A stretch of DNA of 64,000 nt from assembly GCF_014649655.1 (NCBI RefSeq), contig NZ_BMTL01000009.1, forward strand, positions 1 to 64,000, read 5' to 3'. The notes under the pieces were generated by a model. That model saw only the letters and a program-made list of their open reading frames with translations. It was not told the origin of the DNA and ran no database searches. Of the stretch, positions 53,128-62,285 are shown in pieces. Position numbers and translations under genes: made by a program. Each line of letters starts with the position of its first letter. The first letter of the stretch is position 1. The DNA comes from Streptomyces humidus (GTDB taxonomy: Bacteria > Actinomycetota > Actinomycetes > Streptomycetales > Streptomycetaceae).

Positions 53128-55416
53128 TCAGCCGTGCGGGCCGCCGTTGCCGTTTCCGTTGCTCTGGCCCTGGAAGAACCCGCCCCCGGGACCGCCGGTC
53201 GAATTGCCGCCGTTGCTGTTTCCGCCGTTGGTGAGCAGGCCGCTGAGGAAACCGCCGTTGTCTCCGTTGCCGCCGCCGCCCGGGTTGCCGCCGTTCGCGT
53301 TCCCGTCGCCGTTGCCCTTGTCGCGGTTCTTGTCGGGCGGGTTCGGGATGCTGACGAGGTTGAACTCGCCGGATTCCTTGCCCTCCAGGGCGCCCGTCAT
53401 GGCGTCGCGCCAGATCGGGCCGGGGGTGTCGCCGCCGTAGACCTGGTCGTGGAACTGGCCGCCGATCCAGATGTTGGTCATCTCGACCTTCTGGGTGGCG
53501 CTGCCGACCCAGACGGCGCCGGAGAGCTTCGGGGTGTAGCCGACGAACCAGGCGTTCTTGCGGGAGTCCGTCGTACCCGTCTTACCGGCGTTGTCGCGGC
53601 CGGACAGTCCGGCCTGCTGGCCCGTACCGGAGTCGACCACGCCGCTCAGCAGTGTGTTTATCGTGTCGGCGGTCTTCTCGGACATGGCCCGGGAGCAGGT
53701 GGACTTCGGGACCTCCAGCGACTTCTTCGCGCCGCCCACGGTCTGGGTGATCGACTCGATGGCGACGGGGGTGCAGTACATGCCCCGGTCGGCGAAGGCC
53801 GCGTACGCGGTGGCCATCGTCAGGGGGGAGAGGCCGGTGGAGCCCAGGGTCATCGAGGAGGGCACCTCGGGAACCTTGGTGCCGTTGCCCTGGACCACGC
53901 CCAGCTTGTCGGTCATCTTCACCACGGGGCACATGCCTATGTCGGAGAGCATCTGCACGAAGTAGGTGTTGACCGACAGCTCCATGGCCTTCTTCAGCTG
54001 GTACGGCCCCTTCTCGGACTCGCTCTCGTTCTCCAGCGTGTACTTCGGCCTGCCGTCGTTGATCCAGGGCTTGCCGCTGCACGTCTGGACGGTGTCCGGG
54101 TACGGCATCTGGTACGGCGCCGGGTAGCTCTGGTTCGGCGGGCGGCCCTCCTCCAGCGCGGCCGCGGCCACGAACGGCTTGAAGGTCGAACCGGTCGGGA
54201 AGCCGTAGTTGGAGCCGCCCATGGAGGCGTTGACCGAGTAGTTGTACTCGGTCTCGTTCTTGCCGTAGCCGTAGGGCTTCGACTGGCCCATCCCGAGGAT
54301 CTTGCCGGTTCCGGGCTCGACGAGCGTGGCGGCCGCCGCGACCTTGTCCGACTTGTAGACGTGGTCCTTGAGCGAGCTCTGGACGGACTTCTGGGCCTGC
54401 GGTTCGAGCGTGGTGCGGATGGTCAGGCCACCCTGGTTCCAGATCTTCGCCCGCTGCTCCCTGGTCTTGCCGAAGACCGGGTCGCTGAGGAAGACGCGCT
54501 CCACGTACTTGCAGAAGAAGCTCGCGCCCTGGACGGCAGTGATGCAGCCGTTCTTCGGCTTCTTGACCTTCAGCCCCAGCGGGGCCTTCTGCGCCGCGGC
54601 CGCCTCGGCCTCGGAGATGTCGCCGACCTCGGCCATGCGCGCCAGCACGGTGTTACGGCGCTTGGTGGCCTCGCGCTCGTCGTTGACCGGGTCGTAGCGG
54701 CTGGGCGACTGGACGATGCCGGCCAGCAGGGCCGCCTGCGGCAGGGTGAGGGACTTCGCGTGCGTGGAGAAGTAGCGCTGGGAGGCGGCCTCGACGCCGT
54801 AGGCCTGCTCACCGAAGAACGTGATGTTCAGGTAGTTCTCGAGGATCTTCTTCTTGCTGAGCTCTTCCTCGAGCTGGATCGCGTACTTCAGTTCCTTGAT
54901 CTTGCGGCCGATGGTCTGCTGCGTGGCCTGTGCGACCTTCGTCGGGTCGTCACCGGCCTCCTCGACGGCGACGTTCTTCACGAGCTGCTGGGTGAGCGTG
55001 GAGGCGCCCTGGGAGACCCCGCTGCTCTGCACGTTCTTGTTGAGCGCGCGCAGGACGCCCTTCAGGTCCACCGCGCCGTGCTCGTAGAAACGCGAGTCCT
55101 CGATCGCGACGATCGCCTTCTGCATGTACGGCGAGATGCTCTTCAGGTCGACCACCGTGCGGTCACGCGAGTAGACCGTGGCGATCTGGCCGCCCTCGGA
55201 GTCGAGGATCGTGGTGCGCTGGCTCAGCGGTGGTGTCTTGAGGTTGACCGGGAGTTCGTCGAACGACTCCACCGATCCCTTGGCGGCCAGGCCCAGCGCG
55301 CCGAACGCGGGCAGGGCGATACCGGCCAGCACCGCTCCTGCGAGCACACTGACACCGAGGAACTTGGCGGCCTGCTGCGTTGGCGACAGACCACCGCCCG
55401 AGCGCTTCTTTGGCAT
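53128..55416 (-). CDS. Class A penicillin-binding protein (transglycosylase/transpeptidase)
   Basis: 762-aa bifunctional peptidoglycan synthase. Short cytoplasmic N-terminus, one membrane helix (about 18-45), GT51 domain with catalytic Glu106 in AIEDSRFYEHG and STLTQQLVKN, then a transpeptidase domain with SxxK in FPTGSTFKPF (Ser about 410), SVN in MELSVNTYF, and KTGTT (Lys about 612). The C-terminal 75 residues are Gly/Asn-rich low complexity. Divergent from wblA; terminates at the shared hairpin. Confidence 0.96.
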   Translation of the reverse strand: MPKKRSGGGLSPTQQAAKFLGVSVLAGAVLAGIALPAFGALGLAAKGSVESFDELPVNLKTPPLSQRTTILDSEGGQIATVYSRDRTVVDLKSISPYMQKAIVAIEDSRFYEHGAVDLKGVLRALNKNVQSSGVSQGASTLTQQLVKNVAVEEAGDDPTKVAQATQQTIGRKIKELKYAIQLEEELSKKKILENYLNITFFGEQAYGVEAASQRYFSTHAKSLTLPQAALLAGIVQSPSRYDPVNDEREATKRRNTVLARMAEVGDISEAEAAAAQKAPLGLKVKKPKNGCITAVQGASFFCKYVERVFLSDPVFGKTREQRAKIWNQGGLTIRTTLEPQAQKSVQSSLKDHVYKSDKVAAAATLVEPGTGKILGMGQSKPYGYGKNETEYNYSVNASMGGSNYGFPTGSTFKPFVAAAALEEGRPPNQSYPAPYQMPYPDTVQTCSGKPWINDGRPKYTLENESESEKGPYQLKKAMELSVNTYFVQMLSDIGMCPVVKMTDKLGVVQGNGTKVPEVPSSMTLGSTGLSPLTMATAYAAFADRGMYCTPVAIESITQTVGGAKKSLEVPKSTCSRAMSEKTADTINTLLSGVVDSGTGQQAGLSGRDNAGKTGTTDSRKNAWFVGYTPKLSGAVWVGSATQKVEMTNIWIGGQFHDQVYGGDTPGPIWRDAMTGALEGKESGEFNLVSIPNPPDKNRDKGNGDGNANGGNPGGGGNGDNGGFLSGLLTNGGNSNGGNSTGGPGGGFFQGQSNGNGNGGPHG

Positions 55417-55822
55417 GAGGGCAGCCTACGTTCTGATTCGCCGGACACGCGTCAATGCCTTGGCCTAAGCTGCTCTCAACTGTCACAGCAGCAGGGCTAC
55501 GTATCAATACGTCCGGCGACCCCGAATCGTTCCGGATGTTCCCCGGAATTTTGGTGGGGGCGTGTCCGAATCCGCCTTGTGTGTCACTCGGCGTCCGTTG
55601 TGACTCAGTCGAACTGTCCCGCTCGTCGGGAGAGTCGCATATGTCGCGGGCTCACTCCCCCGGGTGATCTGCCGCTTACCCATAGTCCGTTCGGGCCATT
55701 CAAGATTGGGCCCGAAGGGGGTGTTGCGCTGTGCCCACCTTCCGTAACGTCCTCAACTGGCGGCGGTGAATATGCCGCTGCCGCCGTGGGGGAGCCTCGA
55801 TTCGGGAGAGGACGGCGCCGGT
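55417..55822. other. PBP/wblA divergent region and long wblA leader
   Basis: 406 bp. No gene. TCACTCGGCGT at 55584 resembles part of a BldD-type box (seven of nine defined bases by my memory of TNACNC(A/T)GNGTNA). CAAGATTGGGCCCGAAGG and an in-frame ATG at 55766 precede the chosen wblA start. Developmental control is expected but not shown by sequence alone. Confidence 0.45.
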
Positions 55823-56161
55823 ATGGGCTGGGTAACCGACTGGAGTGCGCAGGCCGCCTGCCGCACTACCGATCCGGATGAACTGTTCGTTCAGGGAGCA
55901 GCGCAGAACAGGGCCAAGGCGGTGTGCACCGGATGCCCGGTACGCACCGAATGTCTGGCGGACGCGCTCGACAACCGCGTCGAGTTCGGCGTGTGGGGAG
56001 GCATGACGGAGCGTGAGCGCCGCGCACTGCTGCGCAGGCGTCCGACGGTGACGTCCTGGCGCCGGCTCCTGGAGACAGCGCGTTCGGAGTACGAGCGTGG
56101 GGCGGGCATCCTGCCGCTCGACGACGACCAGATGTACGAGAACTACGCGGCGGTGGGCTGA
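55823..56161 (+). CDS. wblA: WhiB-like iron-sulfur regulator WblA
   Basis: 112 aa: MGWVTDWSAQAACRTTDPDELF, then CTGCPVRTECLADALDNRVEFGVWGGMTERERRALLRR. Four Cys (one, then CxxC, then C five residues on) bind [4Fe-4S]; GVWGG is the WhiB turn; a basic tail contacts DNA. The product and its position beside the ArsA pair and the PBP gene match wblA, a pleiotropic regulator of development and antibiotic production in Streptomyces. An upstream in-frame ATG (55766) would give 131 aa; 55823 has GGGAGAGGA and gives the known 112-aa form. Confidence 0.95.
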   Translation: MGWVTDWSAQAACRTTDPDELFVQGAAQNRAKAVCTGCPVRTECLADALDNRVEFGVWGGMTERERRALLRRRPTVTSWRRLLETARSEYERGAGILPLDDDQMYENYAAVG

Positions 56162-56179
56162 GCACAGCCCTTCGGTTCG

Positions 56180-57670
56180 TCAGGCGTCGGCAGCCTCGGG
56201 CAGCTCCGGCCGCTCGGTCGCGAGGCGGTTCCCGATGTCCCGCAGGCCCATGAGGTCGTGCACGTCTCCGGGGAGGGCGGCCACCTCGGTCACCGCCACC
56301 TCGGGGTGGAGCGCGGTGAAGCGGTCCCGCGTGCGCTGCTCGCGGGAGAGCAGGTGCATGCGTTCCGCATGCAGCCTCAACAGGCCTGCGGTGAGGTCGT
56401 CCACGGCCCGCTCCGCCTCGGTCGCCGCCGTCCGGTCGGCGTCCGTCGTCGTCGCCCGGTCCGTGTGGGTTCCCGTGGTCCCGGTCGTGTCGGCGTCGCC
56501 GTCGGCGGTCGTGTCGGTGTCCGTGGCCGGGTCGGTGTCCGTGGTCCGGGCCGTGTGGGTGGCGGGGTCTGCGTCAGTGGTCCGGTCTGTCTCGGTGGGG
56601 GCGCCGGGCTCCGGATCAGATGCGGGTGATTCTGAACTGCCGTGCGTGTCGGGAGAGTTACGAAGTCCAGCCTTCCCGCCGTCCTGATCCACAATGCCGG
56701 GCTCTTCAAGATTTTCCGCGGCGGCGAGCGCCCGCTCGGCGGACAGCTGGGCGGCGCCGCTGCCATGGACGCGGTTGAGCACCAGACCGGCCAGCGGCAT
56801 GTCCTCGGCGGCCAGCCGCTGCACGAAGTACGCGGCCTCCCGCAGCGCGTCCCGCTCGGGAGCCGCCACCACCAGGAACGCCGTGCCGGGTGCCTGGAGC
56901 AGCTTGTACGTGGCGTCCGCGCGGGTGCGGAAGCCGCCGAACATCGAGTCCATGGCCGCCACGAACGTCTGCACGTCCTTCAGCAGCTGTCCGCCGAGCA
57001 GCTTGCCCAGCGCGCCGGTCATCATCGACATCCCGACGTTCAGGAACTTCATCCCCGCCCGGCCGCCCACCTTCGCCGGCGCGAGCAGGACGCGGATCAG
57101 CTTGCCGTCCAGGAAGGACCCCAGCCGCTTGGGCGCGTCCAGGAAGTCCAGCGCAGAGCGGGACGGCGGGGTGTCGACGACGATCAGGTCCCACTCGTCC
57201 CGCGCGCGGAGCTGGCCCAGCTTCTCCATCGCCATGTACTCCTGCGTGCCCGCGAAGCCCGCCGAGAGGGACTGGTAGAACGGGTTGCCCAGGATCGCGG
57301 CGGCCCGGTCCGGGTCGGCGTGCGCCTCGACGATCTCGTCGAAGGTGCGCTTCATGTCGAGCATCATCGCGTGCAGCTCGCCGTCCCCCTCGACGCCCTT
57401 CACCCGGCGCGGGGTGTTGTCGAGCGAGTCGATGCCCATGGACTGCGCGAGCCGGCGCGCCGGGTCGATGGTGAGGACGACCACCTTGCGGCCGCGCTCG
57501 GCCGCTCTGAGCCCCAGCGCCGCCGCCGTCGTCGTCTTGCCGACGCCGCCCGAGCCGCAGCAGACCACGATGCGGGTCGTCGGATCGTCGAGCAGCGGAT
57601 CGAGCTCCAGCACGGGCGCGGGGGCGAGCCGCCGGGGGCTTCCCTGGTCGTGGGTCCGGTCCGCACTCAT
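56180..57670 (-). CDS. ArsA/Get3-like ATPase with Thr/Asp-rich insertion
   Basis: 496 aa. P-loop CCGSGGVGKTTTAAALGLRAA (about 37-57, deviant Walker A of the MinD/ArsA class), LTIDPARRLAQSMG, IVVDTPPSRSALDFLDAP (switch II), and MSMMTGALGKLLGG helices. Between about 345 and 430 is a low-complexity Thr/Asp/Ala stretch encoded by imperfect GTGTCGG repeats, which interrupts the C-terminal half. Overlaps the upstream ArsA-like gene by 4 bp; the two probably form a heteromer. Confidence 0.9.
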   Translation of the reverse strand: MSADRTHDQGSPRRLAPAPVLELDPLLDDPTTRIVVCCGSGGVGKTTTAAALGLRAAERGRKVVVLTIDPARRLAQSMGIDSLDNTPRRVKGVEGDGELHAMMLDMKRTFDEIVEAHADPDRAAAILGNPFYQSLSAGFAGTQEYMAMEKLGQLRARDEWDLIVVDTPPSRSALDFLDAPKRLGSFLDGKLIRVLLAPAKVGGRAGMKFLNVGMSMMTGALGKLLGGQLLKDVQTFVAAMDSMFGGFRTRADATYKLLQAPGTAFLVVAAPERDALREAAYFVQRLAAEDMPLAGLVLNRVHGSGAAQLSAERALAAAENLEEPGIVDQDGGKAGLRNSPDTHGSSESPASDPEPGAPTETDRTTDADPATHTARTTDTDPATDTDTTADGDADTTGTTGTHTDRATTTDADRTAATEAERAVDDLTAGLLRLHAERMHLLSREQRTRDRFTALHPEVAVTEVAALPGDVHDLMGLRDIGNRLATERPELPEAADA

Positions 57671-58644
57671 GCGATCCCCTGCTTCCGCAGTTCGGTGGCG
57701 AGCTGGTACAGGCCCGCGAGGTCCATGCCCTCGGCGAGCAACGGCAGTTCGTGCGACGGCAGGCCCAGCTCGCCCAGGACCGCGCGCTGCTCCTGCTCCA
57801 GCGCGTACCGTTCCGCGTACTCCTCGGCCTGCTTCAGGAGCGGATCCACCAGCCGCTCGGCGCGCCCGCCGCGTCGCGCCCCGCCCAGCCCCGCCGTGGA
57901 CAAGGACCGGGCGACCGAAGAACGCGTCACGGTCCGTACGAGTTCCAGCCGGTCCTCGTCCAGCACCTCGGGGCGCACCATGTTGACGATGACCCGCCCC
58001 ACCGGAAGTTTCGCCGCCCGCAGCTCGGCGATGCCGTCGGCGGTCTCCTGGACGGGCATCTCCTCCAGCAGCGTCACGAGGTGCACGGCGGTCTCCGGCG
58101 ACTTCAGCACCCGCATCACGGCCTGCGCCTGATTGTGTATCGGGCCGATCCTGGCCAGCCCGGCCACCTCGTCGTTGACGTTCAGGAAGCGGGTGACGCG
58201 GCCCGTGGGCGGGGCGTCCATGACGACGTAGTCGTACACGAACCGTCCGTCCCGGTCCTTGCGCCGTACCGCCTCGCACGCCTTGCCGGTGAGGAGCACG
58301 TCCCTGAGGCCCGGCGCGATCGTGGTGGCGAAGTCGATGGCGCCGAGCTTCTTCAGGGCCCGTCCGGCGCCCCCCAGTTTGTAGAACATCTGGAGGTAGT
58401 CCAGAAGGGCCAGTTCGGGGTCGATGGCGAGGGCGTACACCTCCCCGCCGCCCGACGCTACGGCGATCTTGCGTTCCTCATAGGGCAGCGCCTCTGTCTC
58501 GAAGAGCTGCGCGATGCCCTGCCGGCCCTCCACCTCGACGAGAAGCGTGCGCTTCCCCGCCGTGGCGAGGGCCAGCGCGAGGGCCGCGGCGACCGTCGTC
58601 TTGCCGGTCCCGCCCTTGCCGCTGACGACCTGGAGCCTGCTCAC
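57667..58644 (-). CDS. ArsA/Get3-like ATPase
   Basis: 325 aa. MSRLQVVSGKGGTGKTTVAAALALALATAGKRTLLVEVEG (GKGGTGKTT at 9-17), MDAPPTGRVTRFLNV (switch II), GRVIVNMVRPEVLDEDRL, and a C-terminal helical tail. GTG start. It forms a tight operon with the paralogue above (ATGA overlap). In Streptomyces this pair lies beside wblA. Target membrane insertion or regulation is unproven. Confidence 0.93.
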   Translation of the reverse strand: MSRLQVVSGKGGTGKTTVAAALALALATAGKRTLLVEVEGRQGIAQLFETEALPYEERKIAVASGGGEVYALAIDPELALLDYLQMFYKLGGAGRALKKLGAIDFATTIAPGLRDVLLTGKACEAVRRKDRDGRFVYDYVVMDAPPTGRVTRFLNVNDEVAGLARIGPIHNQAQAVMRVLKSPETAVHLVTLLEEMPVQETADGIAELRAAKLPVGRVIVNMVRPEVLDEDRLELVRTVTRSSVARSLSTAGLGGARRGGRAERLVDPLLKQAEEYAERYALEQEQRAVLGELGLPSHELPLLAEGMDLAGLYQLATELRKQGIA

Positions 58645-58764
58645 GTCTTCGAGCGTAACCAGTCGGCGCCCGAGGCGACCGGGAGGCTGTGGACAACGGG
58701 GGCGGCAATCGGCCACATGGCCTGGGGAACAGCCCCTCCGGCGGCAGCGGATACAGTCGCCCTC

Positions 58765-58923
58765 ATGACCAAGTGGGAATACGCAACCGTGCCGCTGCTC
58801 GTCCACGCGACGAAGCAGATTCTGGACACCTGGGGCGAGGACGGCTGGGAGCTCGTCCAGGTCGTGCCCGGGCCGAACAACCCGGAGCAGCTCGTCGCGT
58901 ACCTGAAGCGGGCGAAGGCGTGA
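58765..58923 (+). CDS. DUF4177-family small protein
   Basis: 52 aa: MTKWEYATVPLLVHATKQILDTWGEDGWELVQVVPGPNNPEQLVAYLKRAKA, given here in motif terms: KWEYATV, LDTWGEDGWELVQV, AYLKR. The WGxxGWELV box is the DUF4177 hallmark. Overlaps the RidA gene (GTGA). Confidence 0.9.
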   Translation: MTKWEYATVPLLVHATKQILDTWGEDGWELVQVVPGPNNPEQLVAYLKRAKA

Positions 58924-59384
58924 GCGCGGTCGAGGCGAGGCTGGCCGAGCTGGGACTGACCCTGCCGGCGGTCGTGCCGCCCCTTGCGGCCTACCAGCCC
59001 GCCGTGCAGTCCGGCCCGTACGTGTACACGGCCGGGCAGCTGCCCATGGTGGAGGGCAAGCTGCCGGTCACCGGCAAGGTCGGCGCCGAGGTCACCCCTG
59101 AGGAGGCCAAGGAGCTGGCCCGTACCTGCGCGCTGAACGCCCTGGCCGCCGTCAAGTCGGTCGCGGGCGACCTGGACCGCGTCGCGCGCGTGGTGAAGGT
59201 CGTCGGCTTCGTGGCGTCGGCCGCCGACTTCACCGGCCAGCCCGCCGTCCTGAACGGGGCGAGCGAGCTGCTCGGCGAGGTCTTCGGCGACAAGGGCGTG
59301 CACGCGCGCAGCGCGGTGGGCGTCGCGGTGCTGCCGCTGGACGCGCCGGTCGAGGTCGAGATCCAGGTGGAACTCGTCCCGTAG
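58920..59384 (+). CDS. RidA/YjgF-family protein
   Basis: 154 aa. AVEARLAELGLTLPAVVPPLAAYQPAVQSGPYVYTAGQLPMVEGKLP, NALAAVKSVAGDLDRVARVVKVVGFV, SAVGVAVLPLDAPVEVEIQVEL. RidA proteins deaminate reactive enamine/imine intermediates. The usual catalytic Arg-in-RxxxGV position is here HARSAVGVAVLP with R shortly before. GTG overlaps the DUF4177 gene. Confidence 0.92.
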   Translation: MSAVEARLAELGLTLPAVVPPLAAYQPAVQSGPYVYTAGQLPMVEGKLPVTGKVGAEVTPEEAKELARTCALNALAAVKSVAGDLDRVARVVKVVGFVASAADFTGQPAVLNGASELLGEVFGDKGVHARSAVGVAVLPLDAPVEVEIQVELVP

Positions 59385-59576
59385 CCGGTACGAGCGCCCT
59401 CTCGGGCCGGAAGAGCCGTGGAGCCCGTGGGATCCGTGGAGGACCGTGTGGAGCTTTCCGCGGCCCTGCACGGGTCCCGGGAGGGCCTCGCAGGAGTTCG
59501 CGGGCATCCCGTCGAGAGGTGCCCTGACCTCGGGCACCTCTCGAACATTCGCGCGCCACGGGATAGCCTCGCGCCC

Positions 59577-60455
59577 ATGGCGAATGGGCAGTGGTTCCCC
59601 CAGGACTGGCCGGAACGCATCCGCGCGCTGGCGGACGGCACGCTCACTCCGGTCACCCCGAAACGCGCGGCCACCGTCATGCTCCTGAAGGACACCGGCA
59701 GCGGCCCTGTCGTCCACATGCTGCGCAGACGCGCCTCCATGGCCTTCGCCGCAGGCGCGTACGCCTATCCCGGCGGCGGTGTCGACCCGCGCGACGACGA
59801 CCGGCACGTCCGCTGGGCGGGCCCCACCCGCGCGTGGTGGGCCGAGCGCCTGGGCGTCGACGAGACGGCGGCCCAGGCGATCGTCTGCGCGGCCGTGCGC
59901 GAGACGTACGAGGAGGCCGGCGTCCTGCTCGCCGGGCCGACCCCGAACTCCGTGGTCAGCGACATCACGGGCGCCGACTGGGAGGCGGACCGGGCCGCGG
60001 TGGCCGCCCGTGACGTGTCGTTCGCCGAGTTCCTCGACCGGCGCGGTCTGGTGCTGCGCTCCGACCTTCTCGGCGCCTGGACGCGCTGGATCACTCCCGA
60101 GTTCGAGTCGCGGCGCTACGACACCTGGTTCTTCGTGGCCGCGCTTCCCGAGGGCCAGCGCACCCGCAACGCGTCCACGGAGGCCGACCGCACGGTGTGG
60201 ATCCGCCCGACGGACGCGGCGGCCTCGTACGACAGGGGTGAGCTGCTGATGATGCCGCCCACCATCGCGACGCTGCGCCGGCTCGTCCCGTACGCCACGG
60301 CGGCGCAGGCGCTCGCCGCGGCCCCCGACCGCGATCTGAGCCCGGTTCTCGCGCAGGCCCGCCTGGAGGACGGCGTGGTCGTGCTGTCCTGGCCCGGGCA
60401 CGACGAGTTCACCAAGCACATCCCGGCCGCCGCGCCCGGGGGAGAGCCCGGATGA
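59577..60455 (+). CDS. NUDIX hydrolase (NUDT19-like)
   Basis: 292 aa. N-terminal beta strands (AATVMLLKDTGSGPVVHMLRRRASMAFAAGAYAYPGGGVDP), the NUDIX helix in the variant AQAIVCAAVRETYEEAGVLLAG (REtYEEaGV present, leading Gly replaced), and WITPEFESRRYDTWFFVAALP, a CoA-diphosphatase-like feature. TAGCCT (59564-59569) 7 bases before the ATG suggests leaderless initiation. Confidence 0.92.
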   Translation: MANGQWFPQDWPERIRALADGTLTPVTPKRAATVMLLKDTGSGPVVHMLRRRASMAFAAGAYAYPGGGVDPRDDDRHVRWAGPTRAWWAERLGVDETAAQAIVCAAVRETYEEAGVLLAGPTPNSVVSDITGADWEADRAAVAARDVSFAEFLDRRGLVLRSDLLGAWTRWITPEFESRRYDTWFFVAALPEGQRTRNASTEADRTVWIRPTDAAASYDRGELLMMPPTIATLRRLVPYATAAQALAAAPDRDLSPVLAQARLEDGVVVLSWPGHDEFTKHIPAAAPGGEPG

Positions 60456-60550
60456 CGGCCGCTCCGAGCACCCTCGCCGTCCCCGTCCCGGACCGGCGGC
60501 CCGTCCAGGACCGGCGGCGGGATGCTCCGCTCCGCCCGACGACAGTCTGA
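60452..60550 (+). CDS. Possible 32-aa peptide coupled to NUDIX gene
   Basis: ATG overlaps the NUDIX stop (ATGA) and is preceded by GGGGGAGAG. Reads MTAAPSTLAVPVPDRRPVQD and continues Arg-rich to TGA. No family known; could be chance. Confidence 0.3.
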   Translation: MTAAPSTLAVPVPDRRPVQDRRRDAPLRPTTV

Positions 60551-60576
60551 CGACGCCCGATGGAAGGCCCTCTCGC

Positions 60577-61407
60577 ATGACCGACGCAGCCGCCCTCCCC
60601 GGCCAGCCGCGAGGCGGAGCCCTCTCGGGCCGCGCCACCGCGCGCGCGGTCAACGTCCTCGCGCCGAACGCGTCCGCGATGACCCTGGACGGCACGAACA
60701 CCTGGATCGTCGCCGAGCCCGACTCCGAGCTGGCGGTCGTGATCGACCCGGGACCGCTGGACGAGCGTCATCTGCGCGCGGTCGTCGACACCGCCGAGAA
60801 GGCCGGCAAGCGCGTCGCCCTGACCCTGCTGACGCACGGCCACCCCGACCACGCCGAGGGCGCCGTCCGCTTCGCGGGACTGACCGGCACGAAGGTGCGG
60901 GCCCTGGACCCGGCGGTGCGGCTGGGCGAGGAGGGCCTGGCCGCCGGGGACGTGGTCGGTGTGGGCGGCCTGGAGCTGCGGGTCGTGCCGACGCCCGGAC
61001 ACACCGCCGACTCCCTGTGCTTCCACCTGCCGGCCGACCGTGCCGTTCTGACGGGCGACACGATCCTCGGCCGCGGCACGACCGTCGTCGCGCATCCCGA
61101 CGGCCGCCTGGGCGACTATCTGGACTCCCTGAGGCGGCTGAGGTCCCTCACGGTCGACGACGGCGTCCACACCGTCCTGCCGGGCCACGGGCCGGTCCTG
61201 GAGGACGCCCAGGGCGCCGTCGAGTTCTATCTCGCTCACCGTGCCCACCGGCTGGCCCAGGTCGAGACGGCCGTCGAGAACGGCCGCAGCGATCCCGCCG
61301 ACGTCGTCGCCCACGTGTACGCCGACGTCGACCGCTCGCTGTGGCCGGCGGCGGAGCTGTCGGTGCGCGCCCAGCTGGAGTACCTGACGGAGCACGGGCT
61401 CATCTAG
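60577..61407 (+). CDS. Metallo-beta-lactamase-fold hydrolase
   Basis: 276 aa. Zinc ligands: THGHPDHAEG (HxHxDH), TPGHTADSLCF (His), LTGDTILGRG (Asp), LPGHGPVLED (His). Glyoxalase II/LACTB2-like C-terminal helices (RAHRLAQVETAVENGRSDPADVVAHVY). Last gene of a co-directional run (DUF4177, RidA, NUDIX, MBL). Substrate unknown. Confidence 0.93.
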   Translation: MTDAAALPGQPRGGALSGRATARAVNVLAPNASAMTLDGTNTWIVAEPDSELAVVIDPGPLDERHLRAVVDTAEKAGKRVALTLLTHGHPDHAEGAVRFAGLTGTKVRALDPAVRLGEEGLAAGDVVGVGGLELRVVPTPGHTADSLCFHLPADRAVLTGDTILGRGTTVVAHPDGRLGDYLDSLRRLRSLTVDDGVHTVLPGHGPVLEDAQGAVEFYLAHRAHRLAQVETAVENGRSDPADVVAHVYADVDRSLWPAAELSVRAQLEYLTEHGLI

Positions 61408-61426
61408 GCCCTGACCTCACCGGGCG

Positions 61427-62260
61427 TCACGGCTGGGCGTCCTCGGGCCTGCGGGCCTTCACACCGTGCACGCGCGCGTACTCACCGGCGAGCCAGGGGC
61501 CGAGGTCGTCCACGTAGGACGAGAGGACGGCGCGGTCGCCCCGCGGCTCGTACCCGAGGAGGGCCGCCGCCCGCACCTGTACCCCGCGCGCGGGGTGGTA
61601 CGCGGCGAAGGCGGCCGCCATCTCGTGCAGGTCGCTCGTCCAGCCGTTCCAGCGGGGCATGACGAGCGTGAACGCCGTGCGCACCAGGTGCCGGGACATG
61701 AACCTCACCAGAGGCCGCAGGGAGGCCTCGGAGCCGTCCGCCGAGGCGACGCGCTCACGCCGGCGGGGCAGGAACAGGGCGAGGTCGCCGTTGGTCTCGC
61801 GCGCGAGCAGCGCGTCGGGACGGTAGCGGGGCAGGTCGGGGCCGAGGTCCTCGCCGAGAAGCGGGGTGCACAGACAGGCGACGAAGAACCCCAGGTCGTG
61901 CCTCTCCAGATCGCTCAGCATGCGGGCACGGCTGAAGAGCAGCGTTCCGCCGCCGTCGATCTGCGGGAACTGTGCGTCGAGAGTCCGGATCATGGCTCGT
62001 CCCGCGGCCCGGTCCGCCTCGGTGGGCTCGTCACGCAGCACCACCAGCAGGTCGACGTCGCTGCGGCCCACGCGCGCGGTGCCCCGTGGAATCGAACCGT
62101 TGACGTACGCGCTGTGCAGGCGCGCTCCGAAGAGGCCCGGGATCCGCTCCCGGGCCGCCGCGACGACCGGCTGGAAATCGTGCGTCACACGCGCGAGGGA
62201 GCCCTCGCGCACGATGTACCCCAGGGCGTCGAGCCCTCGGGAGACAACCGCTTCGGTCAT
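61427..62260 (-). CDS. Nucleotidyltransferase-fold protein
   Basis: 277 aa. Polymerase-beta-like NT motif AYVNGSIPRGTARVGRSDVDLLVVL (GSxxRG...SDxD). C-terminal helical part as in streptomycin adenylyltransferase-like/aminoglycoside nucleotidyltransferase relatives (ARETNGDLALFLPRRRERV, SRHLVRTAFTLVMPRWNGWTSDLHEMA). Substrate unknown; acting on a drug or on RNA are both possible. Confidence 0.85.
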   Translation of the reverse strand: MTEAVVSRGLDALGYIVREGSLARVTHDFQPVVAAARERIPGLFGARLHSAYVNGSIPRGTARVGRSDVDLLVVLRDEPTEADRAAGRAMIRTLDAQFPQIDGGGTLLFSRARMLSDLERHDLGFFVACLCTPLLGEDLGPDLPRYRPDALLARETNGDLALFLPRRRERVASADGSEASLRPLVRFMSRHLVRTAFTLVMPRWNGWTSDLHEMAAAFAAYHPARGVQVRAAALLGYEPRGDRAVLSSYVDDLGPWLAGEYARVHGVKARRPEDAQP

Positions 62261-62285
62261 GGCGTCCGGGGCCTGAAGACAGGCG

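Noticed and set aside
53134..55881. Long plus-strand frame across the penicillin-binding protein
   Set aside because: Antisense shadow; Val/Gly/Arg-rich without domain features.
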